DNA from: Lactifluus volemus
Lineage: Eukaryota > Basidiomycota > Agaricomycetes > Russulales > Russulaceae
Direction: 5' to 3'
NCBI GenBank assembly: GCA_022376515.1
Contig: WTXI01000012.1
Span: forward strand, 372,001 to 436,000
Length of the DNA stretch: 64,000 nt
In this document: positions 36,654-48,765 of the stretch, one piece after another
Layout of the letters: the number at the start of each line of letters is the position of its first letter
How positions within the stretch are numbered: the first letter of the stretch is position 1
Position numbers and translations under genes: made by a program
Notes under the pieces: generated by a model
Seen by the model: only the letters and a program-made list of their open reading frames with translations
The model's database searches: none
Told to the model about the DNA's origin: nothing

Positions 36654-37824
36654 ATGCTACACTATGACTTTCCATTGGTCCCCTTCCTCTTTGCCACAGC
36701 ACTTTCCGTCAATGGCCTTCGCAAGCGATCCCTTTCCCCCTCTGGCGCCGCCGCCGCCTTCCTCACCGGCATCTCAATGCTTTCCCTGCCGCTCCGCACA
36801 CCAGGCATAGTCCTCATCATCTTTTACCTCCTCGGCTCAAGCGCGACGCGAGCCGGACAGCCACGAAAAGCCGCGCTCGAGGACGGCCACGATCACGGCC
36901 AGGCGGGCTACCGCACCGCCGCGCAGGTGTTTTCTAATTCTGCCAGCGCACTCGTCGCGACCCTCGCGTGGGGTGCGTTGCATGCCCCCGGTTTTCCCGG
37001 GATACGTGTCGCAGAAGCTCTCTTTGTTGTCCGTGGCGTGCCTTACCGTGATGAATCGTGGTGTCCACTTGACGCGGGCGTAACGGAAGGTTGGAGTCGG
37101 GCGCTCCTGTTCGTCGTCCTGGGGTACGGTCCTCTTCTTCTAATTCTCCCTTTTTTTTCCCCTTTTCCTTTCCCACATACATCATGACCGTAGCGGGATC
37201 TTTTCCTGATGTTTTTACATTAGTCACTTTGCCTGCTGCATGGGCGATACGCTCGCATCGGAGCTCGGCATTCTATCAAGCACACCTCCCATCCTTCTCA
37301 CGACTCTCAAAACCGTGCCTCCCGGTACCAACGGTGCGCTCTCACTCTTAGGAACGACGGCATCTATCGGCGGTGGCATGGCGATGGGCTGGACAATGTG
37401 GGCCGCGCTATCCGTCGAAAATGCCGCGTGTCGTGATCAGACGGGCGATCTATTCTTGCTTCTGCTTGGATGGGGTGCGGTTGCTGGCGGGTTGGGATCC
37501 CTCGTGCGTCTCCTTCGATTCCTTGATCCTCGGACTGATGCGCTGACAACCATTTGGGGTATAAAGCTCGACTCGCTTCTTGGCGCCACATTGCAACGAA
37601 CGCAATACTCAAACACGAGCAAACGTATATTGACCGACACGTCAACGGTACCACAAGACGAGTCTGACATCAAAGTCGTAAGCGGTCTCGACGTGCTCTC
37701 AAATAATAACGTGCGCCACATCTGCGATTCCAGTCCTGTCCCTTGTGCTGATTCTGTTTCATTTTACCAGGTTAATCTTATTTCTTCAACCCTGACCGCT
37801 ATTGCCCTCGGCTACCTTGCTTGA
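36654..37824 (+). CDS. TMEM19/DUF92 family membrane protein
   Basis: Exons 36654-37123, 37224-37710 and 37771-37824 encode 336 residues. Diagnostic segments are GLRKRSLSPSGAAAAFL, YLLGSSATRAG and the strongly conserved HFACCMGDTLASELGIL, which is completed across intron 1. TNGALSLLGTTASIGGG and GLDVLSNNNVNLISS follow. There are about six hydrophobic membrane segments. Intron 2 is 60 bases and has no stop in frame, so its retention would add 20 residues. The clean join NNN-VNLISS argues for removal. Distant plant members (VTE6) phosphorylate phytyl phosphate; the fungal function is not established, so I give none. Confidence 0.86.
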
Positions 37825-39324
37825 GTGCTAGGACATAAAAGTAGTACGCCAGGCCCCGCTTACCTTGTGTTTGTCTTGTCTATCGCCTATCACTGAATGG
37901 AGGCAATGCATTCTGTATATTTCCCGAAAAGATTACCCGGCTTTGTATGACTACGACCGTTTTCTGTTTCTTGACCCATACTCTCTCTTACATGCAATGC
38001 AGCTCTTTGAATAGATAGACCATTCTTCTTTGGCGTGAGTTGACAACCCTCGCAAGCTTGTGATTTTCTCTGGCAAATCTAGATTCTCGGCGTCCTTGAC
38101 GTCCCTTGGCGTCTAAACTCAGCGCTCTGTCACGGTGCTCATCGCTTTGACGCCGCCCCTCTTACGCGGTAGGCCGTAACGTACACGAGGCCAAGCGGAT
38201 ACTCTAAACACTGGCAATTCACACACCACTCGACATGGGCGTAATTTTACTATTGTACTCTTTAGGTCATGTTCACACATACTGTCTAAGGGTCTGGATG
38301 TCTAGGCCCCCAGATCTGTCACTGAACGACAACGATGTGATTAAAGAGTGGCCTCATCCCATATACATACTAGTATAGTTGCCCAGCCCCCCTTGTTCCG
38401 TTTGCATGGTGACCATCTGAGTCCAAGATAAGGAGGAGGAGGTTCTGGGTAGCAGTAAGGGATGAGCTCTGTTGCTAGGTTGCTGGTAGATTTGGTTTGT
38501 GCTTTATGAAATAGAAGAGAGACCAAAAGTAATCTAGTACTGTCTGGGTTCCAAGTCGGAGCCCGGACACTGGTAGATTACCTTCGTTACCACAAAATGG
38601 TATAGTTGTTGGTGGCTCGGCGGTCAGCTTCTGTAAGAGCGTCTTGACATCGATTCTCGGGAAAAGATAGACGGAAACGACCGGAAGCGCACAATTACTG
38701 TATTTGTTGCTGCTTACTAACCGTGGCTGTCCTCACTGTGGAGAATGGATGCACGCACTCAGCTCACCTTTGCATACACAGTCGACTATCTCATAATGCA
38801 TAAGGGTTGTCCCAACCCTAAAGCCATGCATTATGAGATTTATGCATTATGAAACATGCATTTTCCCCTTGCCAGTGTAGACCAATATGGTCCCACCCCA
38901 TGACCTATGCAGTATGAGATTTATGCATTATCATGTTATGCATTATGAGATAGTCAACTGTACAGTTACTACAGTAGACTTTCTCATAATGCATAACTTA
39001 ATAAGGCTTGTCCATACTCAAACTAACACAAATTCTATGTGTTATAATACGTATGGATTATCTGATTATGTGCTATCAGTACATCTACTGTACTGTATGC
39101 TCAATTTCTCAGTGCATCATCATTCAAATGAACATCGCTGACTTTCGCTCACCTATATTATTGAGGCCACCCGGTGATCCTTGCGGTCATTCTCCTTGTT
39201 CGATGCGAGTATGCGTTCTTGACAAATTTTTTGTCTTGCTCACAGTAAACGTTTCAACAAATCTAGACTCAAACTAATGCAGTCCACAAGTCCTGCATTG
39301 CGATTCCCAACCTCCGTGCGTCTT
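37825..39324. other. intergenic with AT-rich mobile-element DNA
   Basis: No gene to about 38780. Then comes a MITE (38784-38955) and further half-copies of its terminal sequence (ctcataatgcataa near 38983-38997). Confidence 0.5.
38784..38955. mobile_element. MITE with perfect 20-base terminal inverted repeats
   Basis: GACTATCTCATAATGCATAA at 38784-38803 is exactly repeated in inverse at 38936-38955. The 172-base element contains the ggttgtcccaaccctaaag core seen at 20.4 kb and internal copies of ttatgagatttatgcattat. It has no coding capacity, so it would need a transposase encoded elsewhere. Confidence 0.75.
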
Positions 39325-40430
39325 CATATACAGCCTGGTCACGCAAGGTGTCTTCCTTCTACGCCTGCTCTTCATCCCCGGAACAGCTTCTCTCACCGGC
39401 GGCACCAGAATACGGGAACAGAAATTACACCCTGATCGCTCTCAGCTGAACCTTAGCCTTCTTACCGTAGGGTGCGTTGCTGGGCCAACTACAGTATTCC
39501 ATGCCTGTCACAAGGGTATCCTGAAAACTCCAGACCAGCGCCTTGGTGTTGACTACTCCCGCCGCGTTTTTCGCTTCCGTCGCCACCGAGGGCTTCATGG
39601 GCCCGTCCGATTCGCCCCGGCGTGACATGCTCCGTACAAGTCGAGGGCTTTGCCGTCATCCTGCTTATGATGTACGCCTTTCTCTTTCTCATGACAGTGG
39701 GTAGTAGCTCGAGATTGTGTCTCTCATAATCCGCAGCTAGTACATCTGCTCCCATTGTCTACCTGAAACCATCCTCCTCGTACCGAGAATGACATTCCCG
39801 GACCCGGCGAGGTGGCCGTCAACCGTCAAGGCGACAACCCGCGAGAGGTGGTAGCGCACAGGAGAGCTAGACTTGACGGCGTTGGACCCCAAGTGAACCC
39901 TTGGGCGGTGTCACGGCTGAATTTGTGCGCAACCAAGATAATATCGAGGGAGAGTGCGCTCTCCCTCTGTTTTTTTATTCTCTTTCACTTCACTTCACCA
40001 ACGGCTGAGGAACACTCTCCTTGACCTCACGTTCTGCAGGTAGTCCTCCTTCCTCTTGGTATCCTTCTCGGCCGACGGCCCGTCGCCATCGTATTCTCTT
40101 CATCACCCTCTCCTCAAGCTCCTCGGCTGGTGGCTAAACAAACGGGTCTTGTTTCTCTTTGGTAAAACGCTTTTCTTTCCCTGCTGTTTTCTGTGTTTCT
40201 CTTTTCCCACCTTTGTGTCCATCCCCCTTTCTTGCTAGATCTCTTGGAAGTGACGCTCCTCGTCGGCGCTTGTTTCATCGTCAACTACGTCACCGCAGAC
40301 GCGAAAACGCAATGGGTCGGAGTTTTATGAACGCATGTGAGAGCGTCGCGATGGCGATCGCAACCGGTGGGCCAAGAATAATGAGGGACCGCAGCTGCAA
40401 ACTCCCGGCGTCGAGTTTCCCCGCATAATA
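39325..40430 (+). pseudogene. decayed Ca2+/H+ exchanger (CAX/VCX1-like)
   Basis: Scattered in-order fragments match the cation/proton exchanger fold. LLFIPGTASLTGGTRIREQ and LNLSLLTVG occur at 39350-39490, and SRGFAVILLMMYAFLF at 39650-39710. VVLLPLGILLG lies near 40040. LLEVTLLVGACFIVNYVTA, followed by DAKTQWVG, is at 40240-40320. The pieces lie in different frames with stops between them, and the region between helices is unrecognisable. The family exchanges vacuolar or Golgi Ca2+ for protons; this copy cannot encode a full protein. Family identity is from recalled patterns. Confidence 0.65.
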
Positions 40431-40655
40431 CTGCACCGGATGTTTATTTTTCGGACATTGCGCACATCTTTGTCTTACGTTCGTCATCGATCATGCTCAC
40501 ATCTAGATCCATCCATCGTGTTATTGTATCTTAGATTAAGAATTACAGTAATGCGCCTGTCATCAACTATTTACCAGCGAGATCCTCGGTATTCCAAAAA
40601 CCAAAAAAAAAAAAAGAGAAAACCGAAAAAGGAACACTGTAATCTATATATGCCT
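40431..40655. other. short intergenic stretch
   Basis: Contains a 13-base poly-A (about 40603-40615) between the exchanger relict and the tafazzin stop codon. Nothing else seen. Confidence 0.4.
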
Positions 40656-42078
40656 TCACGTTTGCGGCGGAAGTCCAGTGAGCGTATCCCCTGATACCTG
40701 TCGACCAAGCGCCTCCACGGCGCGCTGTACGAGTTCAGTGAGTGCAATGCGCACCTCAGTCTCTGCCTGAGCCCCTCCAGTTGGCACCTCCTCACCACGG
40801 TGACGATGCTGCGCCCACCGTCCGCCCGCGCACGTACCCAGCGCAGCACGCACAGTCGCGTGAGGCAGTGGCGCGCCAAACGACACGCTCAGACGGGCAC
40901 CTGGACGTGGTAGGTACTTCCACGGTGCACGACGACCTTCTGGCATGAGCTTGTCGAAACCTGTTTTTGTAGTTGGTTTGTCAGTAGAGCACTCTCTCAC
41001 TCTCTCGTTACGACGACAAATGCAGCATCCCGGTTGGATGGGTAGAGGAAGAAGTTTTTGGAAAGAAAAAAAAAGACGGGGGTGGCGGGGAACGGAAGGA
41101 AGGAAAAGACGTACCGGAGATCCACATGGGGATTATCGTTGGAGGACGGGGTGTTTCCATCAAAATACGACCGCTGATAGGATATCAAAAGGATAAGAAG
41201 AAAAAAATTGAAATTAAAAGAAGGGAGAAAGAAACGGAGACGTACATGCCCCATTTGAATCGTCCTATTCGCGCGATCCCAGTCTTGGGATCCACCTTGT
41301 AAGTGTGGGATGGGAAGACTTTACCCTCCGAAAAGAGGTGTATCTAAACCCTCCACCATTGAATAAAAAAACGAAAACGAAAATGCAAATGCAAAAACAA
41401 AAAAAAAAAGGATGGGAACACGAGAACGTTTTTTTTTTTACGTACCCAAGCACCCGAGTCCAGCTTTTCAATCGCGATATCAACGGCGGATTGGTATATA
41501 CCAGCACCGCGAAACGTTTCGATGACCTGTCCTTTTCGAAAAAAGGCAGAAAAGACGCTGGCACATGAGCAGTGAATCAGAAGGAAAGAGGGGGTAGGGG
41601 GGGGGGGGGGGGAAGGGAGGAAAGAAGAAATTCTTTGAAAAAACTTACGGATTGGTAAACATCATGTCTGACGCGCCGAGTGTCCAGCGCGTCAAATGAG
41701 AAAATAGATACGTTCGTGCAGGGAGGATACCCCAAGTGAGTGGATCGTCAAGCCTGTGGTGTGGTGAGAGCCATGAATTACGACGAATGGGGGTTAAAAG
41801 AAAAAAAAAGGAGCGTACGTCGAGATATGATTAGAAACTTTTTTTAGTGTCAACCAGTCAGTCAAATCAGCCTTTTTGGGAGAAACAAAAAATTGGGGAA
41901 GGAGTTGATCGATCGTACCTGTGAGTATGCCTTGGCCGTTTTGTCTCTCAGGACTGTTGAGGGCGTCGAGGAGGTAAGGTAAGCCGCGGACTGTGATGGA
42001 ACAGAGCCCAGAGTGAAGGTATGCCTTGCATGTCAGCCCAATTGCAGCGACTGTTGCCGCAGAGAGAATTGGTTGCAT
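40656..42078 (-). CDS. TAZ1: Tafazzin (cardiolipin-remodelling acyltransferase)
   Basis: Exons 42078-41919, 41837-41819, 41753-41649, 41557-41446, 41343-41246, 41173-41115 and 40960-40656, all in phase, encode 285 residues. The order is a hydrophobic N-terminal segment (AATVAAIGLTCKAYLHSGL), the catalytic NHx4D motif NHISTLD, DDPLTWGILPAR, WTLGASDMMFTNP, then KGQVIETFRGAGIYQSAVD, HLFSEGKVFPS, KTGIARIGRFKWG, RPPTIIPMWISGFDKLMPEG and a conserved C-terminus (VQRAVEALG). Tafazzins transfer acyl chains between phospholipids at the mitochondrial membranes facing the intermembrane space, maturing cardiolipin. The NHx4D motif is split by an intron, and its first half is coded by a 19-base exon. The intron at 41558-41648 contains a 16-base poly-G (plus strand). 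Confidence 0.92.
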
Positions 42079-42570
42079 GCGCTGCGCGACAGGTTTTAAT
42101 GTACTGCACAAACTCAGACGGACATGGCGGACGTGGTGTCGGCCCGGTCTCCCGTACGCCTTACTATAATTGACTCCGAGGAAGTGAGAGGCCAAAGATG
42201 ATTATATTCTAGACAGGGTAGCAGAGAGAGACATAGCTTGCAGATATATAAGGTATCAACATTACTTTCAGCAGCCTAGTTGCGCAGATAAAAAACACTA
42301 ATAAAAAATTGGAGACTACAAACCTGGTATGTACTATCATACGGTATCTTTGAATTGCAATGCACTGGCACGTCAAAGCTGGGGGGATGGAAATAATAAA
42401 TCACATACGCAATGGGCAAAAATATAAAAAGAGATTGTGCGCATTTCACGGATATCCTGCAAACCAGCAAACCAAAAACAAAAGGGGGTGGGAGAAGGAG
42501 CGTGGGGAGAAGATCAGTCAGTAGAGGATAGGCATATATATTACAATGTGTGGGTTGCCGCTGGTGGAGA
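42079..42570. other. intergenic between tafazzin and the broken gene
   Basis: No gene. The minus strand holds a TATA-like tatatatctgc near 42240-42250 and a purine-rich tract at 42470-42510. Confidence 0.4.
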
Positions 42571-44721
42571 TTACTGAGGGTGACAGCGGCGCTCCTCGAC
42601 TACCGCCAACGTCCAACGCAAAAGCGTGCGCTCGAGCATGTCGTCCCAACCGTCATCTCGACGTGCGACTAGGCGCGCATCAAAAAAGATAGGCGGTTCC
42701 GAGAACTTGGACACCGACGGGGATGGCGGCGGGAGCGCGGGTTCGTTCGTCTGGTTCGGTTTCAGCATGGGTACATCTGGGGTAGCGGGGAGATGATGGG
42801 GAGCATATAGCGGAGCTTCAGGGCGCTGTACCAGTCGCGTGAGCTGAGAATGAAAGCACTGATTACTTTTAAGACGGGGTGGACTTACGCGCCCCATAGA
42901 CGCAGGTTGTCCGTGCGCCTGAACGTCCATCCTTTGCGGCGCTTCTCCGTCTGTGACTCGTCATCTTTGGATGACGAAAGCGCGTTTTCGAGAGCGGCGA
43001 TATCATGAATGAGTCGCTGTTGATATATCCCCACGGCTTTCTAGACTGTCGGACGCCAGCGTTATATGTGATGCAAAGCAATTGGCCAGACGACAGAACG
43101 TTCAGCAGCTCATTCCGATCTGGTGAGACAGGAATGTGGGTAGGAAGGACGCGGGGAGCAGCGCGACAAGGAGCGCATGCGTGCGCTGGTATTCGCCATC
43201 CGGGAAAGCCTCGCGTCTTGCCCACCGGGGAAGGTCGTTGTCGTCCATGCTAAATGCGTCTCCTCGTCGTCCTCTTCTTCTGCAAGAGTTTGTAGCGCCT
43301 CTGGTTCTCCACGACAAGATCTTGCATAGCGTCGAGAACGTTCATAGATGACACACGTCGGACGGTCCCGGCTGCTTCAGAGGCGCCCGAGTCGGGTTCG
43401 GGCAAGGGGGCGCTCGACCGGCGGCCCTTTCCCCGTGCCTCCCGATCGAGCCTCTCCCTGCGAGCAATGCGCTCCTGCTCGCACAACCACCCTCTAACCC
43501 TGCCTTTACTCCCACCAAACAACACTTCATCGACGGCATCAAGGTACTGCGCAGCAGCCCGCTGCTGCTTCTCGAGATCCTCAAACTTGAGATCCGACCT
43601 GTAAAGCCATCCGCTGCCGAGCACGAGCCGTTCGTCCCACCGCTCGCGCGGCAATCGTTCACTCTCTTCGTCGACGTTGAAATCGTCTTCCTCTTCGTCC
43701 CAGACCAGTATGGACTCGCGGCGGCCACCGACACGCATGACCGAGACCGAGAATGAGACGTCGGATGGTCCGTCGGACATTTCGGCAGGCGACGCGACAC
43801 GCGATTGTGAGCTATGATCACTGCCCGCATCGTACGCGTCATCCGAGAGCGGCACGCGCGCGCTTTCCTCGAGTTCACGCAGGACGGTGAGGACTTCCAG
43901 TGCCGCGTGCCGGATCCGGGCTAACGGGTCCGTGCGGTCCGTGCCTGAAAACACGCGCCGCTTCTGCGGCTCGCTCGTGGAGAGCGATGTGGGACGGAAA
44001 CCTTGCCGGGGATGTGCGCTGCTCCCGTGCTCATCGGGAAGGGAGAGTAGGTAGTTGCGAACGGAGCGGATCGCGTGCGTTGTCACCTTGAGTGCGCGGA
44101 GCACGTCAAAGCCGTTATTTGCCGTGCGCGCATGAACGGTCAACAGACCAGGGTCAGGACTTTGCGCGTTGTCGCCCGCGCGTAGCCTCCAGACATCTTC
44201 GACGACGGTCAAGTCATGGATGACACCGGGCCGGAGGTTCTCAGGGTCGACCTCGAAGGTCTTAACATAAGGGATGAATGCAGGGTGAGGTTGCACAGGG
44301 ATCGCAGGTGGTGAAGGGGGAAGGTCGAGTTCTTGAAGGCTGGTCAAAGAAGGGCTCGCTTTGGTGTGTGTATTAAGGGTGCCGATCGCGGGGACAAGAC
44401 CCCTACGCCTCGCGTTTGACCTGAAATTGACCATCAGGGTTTACAATTGAATTGATAAGGTTTGCATACGTACTCCTTCTTCGCGATAAGCCCCGTCTTT
44501 GTGAAGTAATGCTGAAGATGTTCAATGCTCCCCAACGCCATGACACTTCCTCGCTTTGCCGCGCTTCGGCTGAATGGTTTCTGCTCCTTATTCGCTGCGG
44601 TCGAATTGGGGTAAAAAGCTGCCTGAGGGCGCGATTTCATAGTTGGTGCGGGTGGAGACGAGTCCTGAGTTCCCGTAGATTGGGGAGTGAGAGAAGGAGT
44701 GGAAGAGGAGATGTCAGACAT
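42571..44721 (-). pseudogene. conserved fungal protein of unknown function, reading frame broken several times
   Basis: Exon 1 (44721-44474, MSDISSSTPSLTPQSTG... to HLQHYFTKTGLIAKKE) splices in phase to a long exon from 44420. That exon is open for over 380 codons (GLVPAIGTLNTH, FIPYVKTFEVDPENLRPGV, WLYRSDLKFEDLEKQQ). Protein-like sequence then continues in other frames. FSMDDNDLPRWARREAF is near 43230. SSGQLLCITYNAGVRQSRKP, then WGYINSDS, is near 43030-43090. GWTFRRTDNLRLWGA ends at a good donor (42889), followed by ALKLRYMLPI. SEPPIFFDARLVARR leads to the TAA at 42571. I see no GT-AG introns that would join these, so about four indels are implied, or assembly errors. I know no function for the family. 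Confidence 0.6.
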
Positions 44722-47700
44722 GAGTTTGGAGAGGTAACCAAGTGTGGACGGAAAGTGAAAGGGAGGCTCACTCTTTTCCCACCTGAATGATGACAAATCT
44801 GTCAGTCTATTTTCGTATCTGACCGTCATCCACATCCCCAGACCTGGATGAGCTATACAAGACTTGGATGTGGCCCATCCTCTCCGTAGTCACGTAATCC
44901 TAGTGTTTCGAGAAACGAGTAGGAATGGGGAGGCCGAAAAAAAAACAAGGCCTCAACTAGACTATTTAACTAATCCGTCTGCCGTGCTAATCACGATATA
45001 AAACACAATAATGAGGTGAAACGATGCGCTCGATCTGTAAGTGAGGCGTCTGGCAAGGAGCCACCTGGAAAGTTAGTACAAAGCGAAACGAGAAGCATGA
45101 AGAGCAACCGTTATCCATTTGCCTCTCGACTTCTGCATCAGCGTGACGCGGAGACCTCCCGCCTCATCCTGCCGCCAAGACAGCTATAACGGAATGACCA
45201 GCGCCGTGCCACCAATGTGACGACTGTGACCCCAGCGTCATAAACGTGATGCCGCACTATCTCCTCTGATCCAGCGAGTGTCACTGGCCAATTCTAGGTG
45301 AATTTGGGCGTAGGACAGGTAGAAGTATAGTCACTGGCGAGAGTATCATGATCTGGTACTTTTTCTTATTCACCTTTACACACCTCCACTGACATAATAT
45401 TGCACAGTCTCTAGATATTCGCCTCTTAGTGTACACCCTCTCCTCGTTCTCTATTTCTCCCTCCCTAGTCCTCCATCCCCTTTGCACCTACCCTCCGCCA
45501 TCCCGGTTTCTCTCTGGACCCCTGTATGCACTTCATGTCGTTTCGCTTCCTATGCGCGCCCTTCTGAGTTGCAAGCTGGGAGCTGTTTGAGAAGCCAAAC
45601 CAAGGCAAGCCAACCAAGCCGGACCACGTCCTGAGCCGTTCGTTTGGCTCGGTTCGTAGGTAGCAACTTTCAAGTCGAGCTTTAGTCCACGGCCTTCATA
45701 CATAGCCTTGTCCTCATCGACGCTATCTTTTTTGTCCTTGCCATTCTCGCGGCTGTATCTAGATCAATGGCCAGTCAGGAAATTGCAAGGATTCCTATGG
45801 TCTGGGGAGGTTCCGCTTCTGGGGCTTGCCAGAACCAATATGCTGGTCATCGGAGCACACTCAGGCTAGCTTGGCTGGGCGGGTAACTACACGTCAGTTC
45901 CTAGGTGGGTTTCAGTGCTAGGCTCCAGAGCGGTCAGATCCCCTCGCCTACGCATCGCCCATCAAGACAGTGTTTCATTGGCGTATACACTACAAAGTTG
46001 TCACGTCTTACAAACGCTGCTTTTCACCACTGTGGCCACTATGGCTATAGGTCCAGGCGTTGTGGCCTCGTGACATCAGGAATTTTCGCATTCGCTTTCT
46101 TCCGCTTGCGGCAGGCGCCGAAAGGCATCAAAAGAGCTACATCTACATATCAATGCCAAAAAGCTTGGCTGCTTTCCGGGTCGAAAAGCGCAAGGAGGCT
46201 ACAAAAGGTGAGTACATGATTCATATCATGATGTCAATCGGAAATCTTTGAATATAAAAAAAATTGATTCAAGTATGACATATATGGCTGGGCTAGCACT
46301 GTGGATTTTGTCTGAGTTGTACATTTCGTTTGATTGGTCGCTTTTCTGCTTGTAAGAAGCTGAAAAGTGCAGAACAGCGTATAGGCTACTGGTTGAATTC
46401 CTGATGGCAACATGACAGGTCAAAAATGATTCCGCTTTATTACCACGGCGTCGTACTACTAGTATTATTCCGGTGTGCAAGGTGCCATCGATGTCATCCC
46501 CGTTGTGTTGTTCCGGCCATCGTCTCAAAGTCTGCGCGTATCGAATCGCGAACCGCTCAAAGGCACTTTCACGATGGCTGGGCGAACTCAAGATCTACGT
46601 CTGATCAGCAGTCGTAAAGATCATTCAGCAATAAGCTTCCGGTGAACAAGTACTGCTCCTTACCACTACCAACCCACAACCTGCGTGCACACACCTGCTG
46701 AGCGAATCTTTCCCCCTCCCACCGCTTATTCCCACATTTCCACTGAATGTTCACGCTTGCCTACGGCAGAGGGAGATGCAGTGCTTTTGCGGAACGCACG
46801 GGGTGCTTGTTCCTCAAGGGGTCTGCAAAGACGGCGGTCGGAGTGATCAAGACGTTTAGCGAGGTGGACTGTCTCACGTTGAGTTTGGATATGGGTATCG
46901 ACGACGATGATTTAAGCCATATTGGAGAGCACTGATACCTGTTAATTATCATGCAAATTTCGCGCTGAAAAGTAATGGGGAGCATTCAGCGATTTCAAGG
47001 AAACGTCACATGCATGTACATCGAGAATGACTCGAATGTCTATGGGCAATGGACATTGGGCTCTGATTGAACACGAACGGCGTCGGTCACTATGACTTCA
47101 AGTTTCAGTATCAAAAAGCTTTCTATCACATTCAAACTCGTCCTCATCTCATCGTCGGAAGATATATGCGTGTTCGGACTAGGAGGCGCAATTGGTGTCA
47201 TCATGCGTGGAGACATATCCCAGGAGGCACATCAGTAAATGATGCAAAAACGTTTTCACTTCTTCACTTTTGCAAGCAGAAAAGTGAAAAAGTGAAAAAG
47301 CTCACCTTATTTGTGCTATGGAATGTCTGTAAAATCACTGCTGTTTTAGCTTTATTACATTTTTTGAAAATACAGCAGAGAGCAAATTTTGGGGTAATTT
47401 TAGGTTACTTGTGCGCTTTTGCAACTTTTATCCCTTTTTGGCTCGCTCGAGCAAGTCCAAAAAACGTTCGTGCAGGTTTCCTGATGCAACGGTGAACGAC
47501 ATTCACCAGCTATACTAATGACATACAAAAAACCACTGGCAGGGAAGTACAGTCTCAGCCAACTAGAATACAATGTGTCTCTGGGAACATGCAACTGGGC
47601 CGCCACATGAATGAGTGTGACGTGTCGAGTCTGTCGACTGCGTACACACAGTCACAACATAGAATTTCTGAGAACTTACAGCTCTCGAGATTGCGAATAA

Positions 47701-48765
47701 TATTGATATCATGTGAAGGTGGTTGGAGATGCTTGTCCATATTTGTTGAGGTCATATTCAGAGTGCCAATGTTTTTTTTTTGAATCTGAATTTATAAAGT
47801 GCAGTATGCTTACAAACGACAAGACGTGCTCGGCAACGGAGTACTACTTGGGCCTAAGGTAAGAGTGTGTGGAGAGAGGTGGTTGGTAACGTAGAAAGGT
47901 GGGGGGTGGGGTGGAAGGGGTGTAATTCAGAGTGCCATCGGTAAGCAGTGACGAGATAACATAACACTAGGCTAAAATTGACGTGGCAACGACGTCCGGT
48001 TTAGTGAGCGAATATCACTTAGGCGTGGTATAAATACTGCCGATTCGGCAACTCCTAACCAAAGTTGATCTTCGCCGCCTCCGGGACAACATGCGACCAG
48101 CACCGCGCGCAAGACGCGCCGTTATTGATGTGATCAATTTGACGTATGCTACCACCCTTGACCCTTCTTGGGGTATCTCAACTTGATGTGCTTCAACAGC
48201 ACTGGTACCACCCAGCCGTGAAACAGGACAGTCTCTTCCATCTGGTCGGTACCGCTAGCGTGCATCACCAGTGTGACCCATTTCACCTTTGTTTAGGGCG
48301 GCCGTAAATACTGTATGGTAGCATCGTGATTCCGTACGTTTTGTCATGTGACTTCACATTTCTCTCAGGCTATTGAGAGACTAACTGTCATTGGCATATC
48401 ATCCTTCTGTCTTACATGGCGGACACAACCGAACACACCCGAACCGCTGAACTGTAGTACCATTTCGCAGGTACCATGGCGAATTCATGCAACGGCTTAT
48501 GAACACTGACATGCTTTGCACACGCAATCGGGCAGTGTAGGCGTAACCCTGTACGCTCATTCGGGTTTCGATTGGCACACAACCCGCAAGTTGTACATAA
48601 TGGCGCCACAAAACGTTTTTAATGGCATGAGCGGCGGTACATCGTTAGCTATTCATTCGAGTACGATACATATACGAGTAACTAGCACGGCGCCTCAACG
48701 CTACCCTAGCCCTCACATATATTCAAGCAAACCCATTCGCGAAGCAGTAACCACCACTTCGTTTC
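44722..48765. other. intergenic, no gene supported (4 kb)
   Basis: Short unsupported frames only. One at 46747-46935 (62 codons, acidic C-terminus LDMGIDDDDLSHIGEH) begins after a plausible pyrimidine-rich leader but matches nothing I know. From about 48010 (ggtataaatactg) the sequence resembles 53.67-54.58 kb, i.e. it is the duplicated upstream region of the next gene. Confidence 0.4.

Noticed and set aside
46747..46935. 62-codon frame with an acidic tail
   Set aside because: No homologue recognised and no supporting splice sites; too short to claim.
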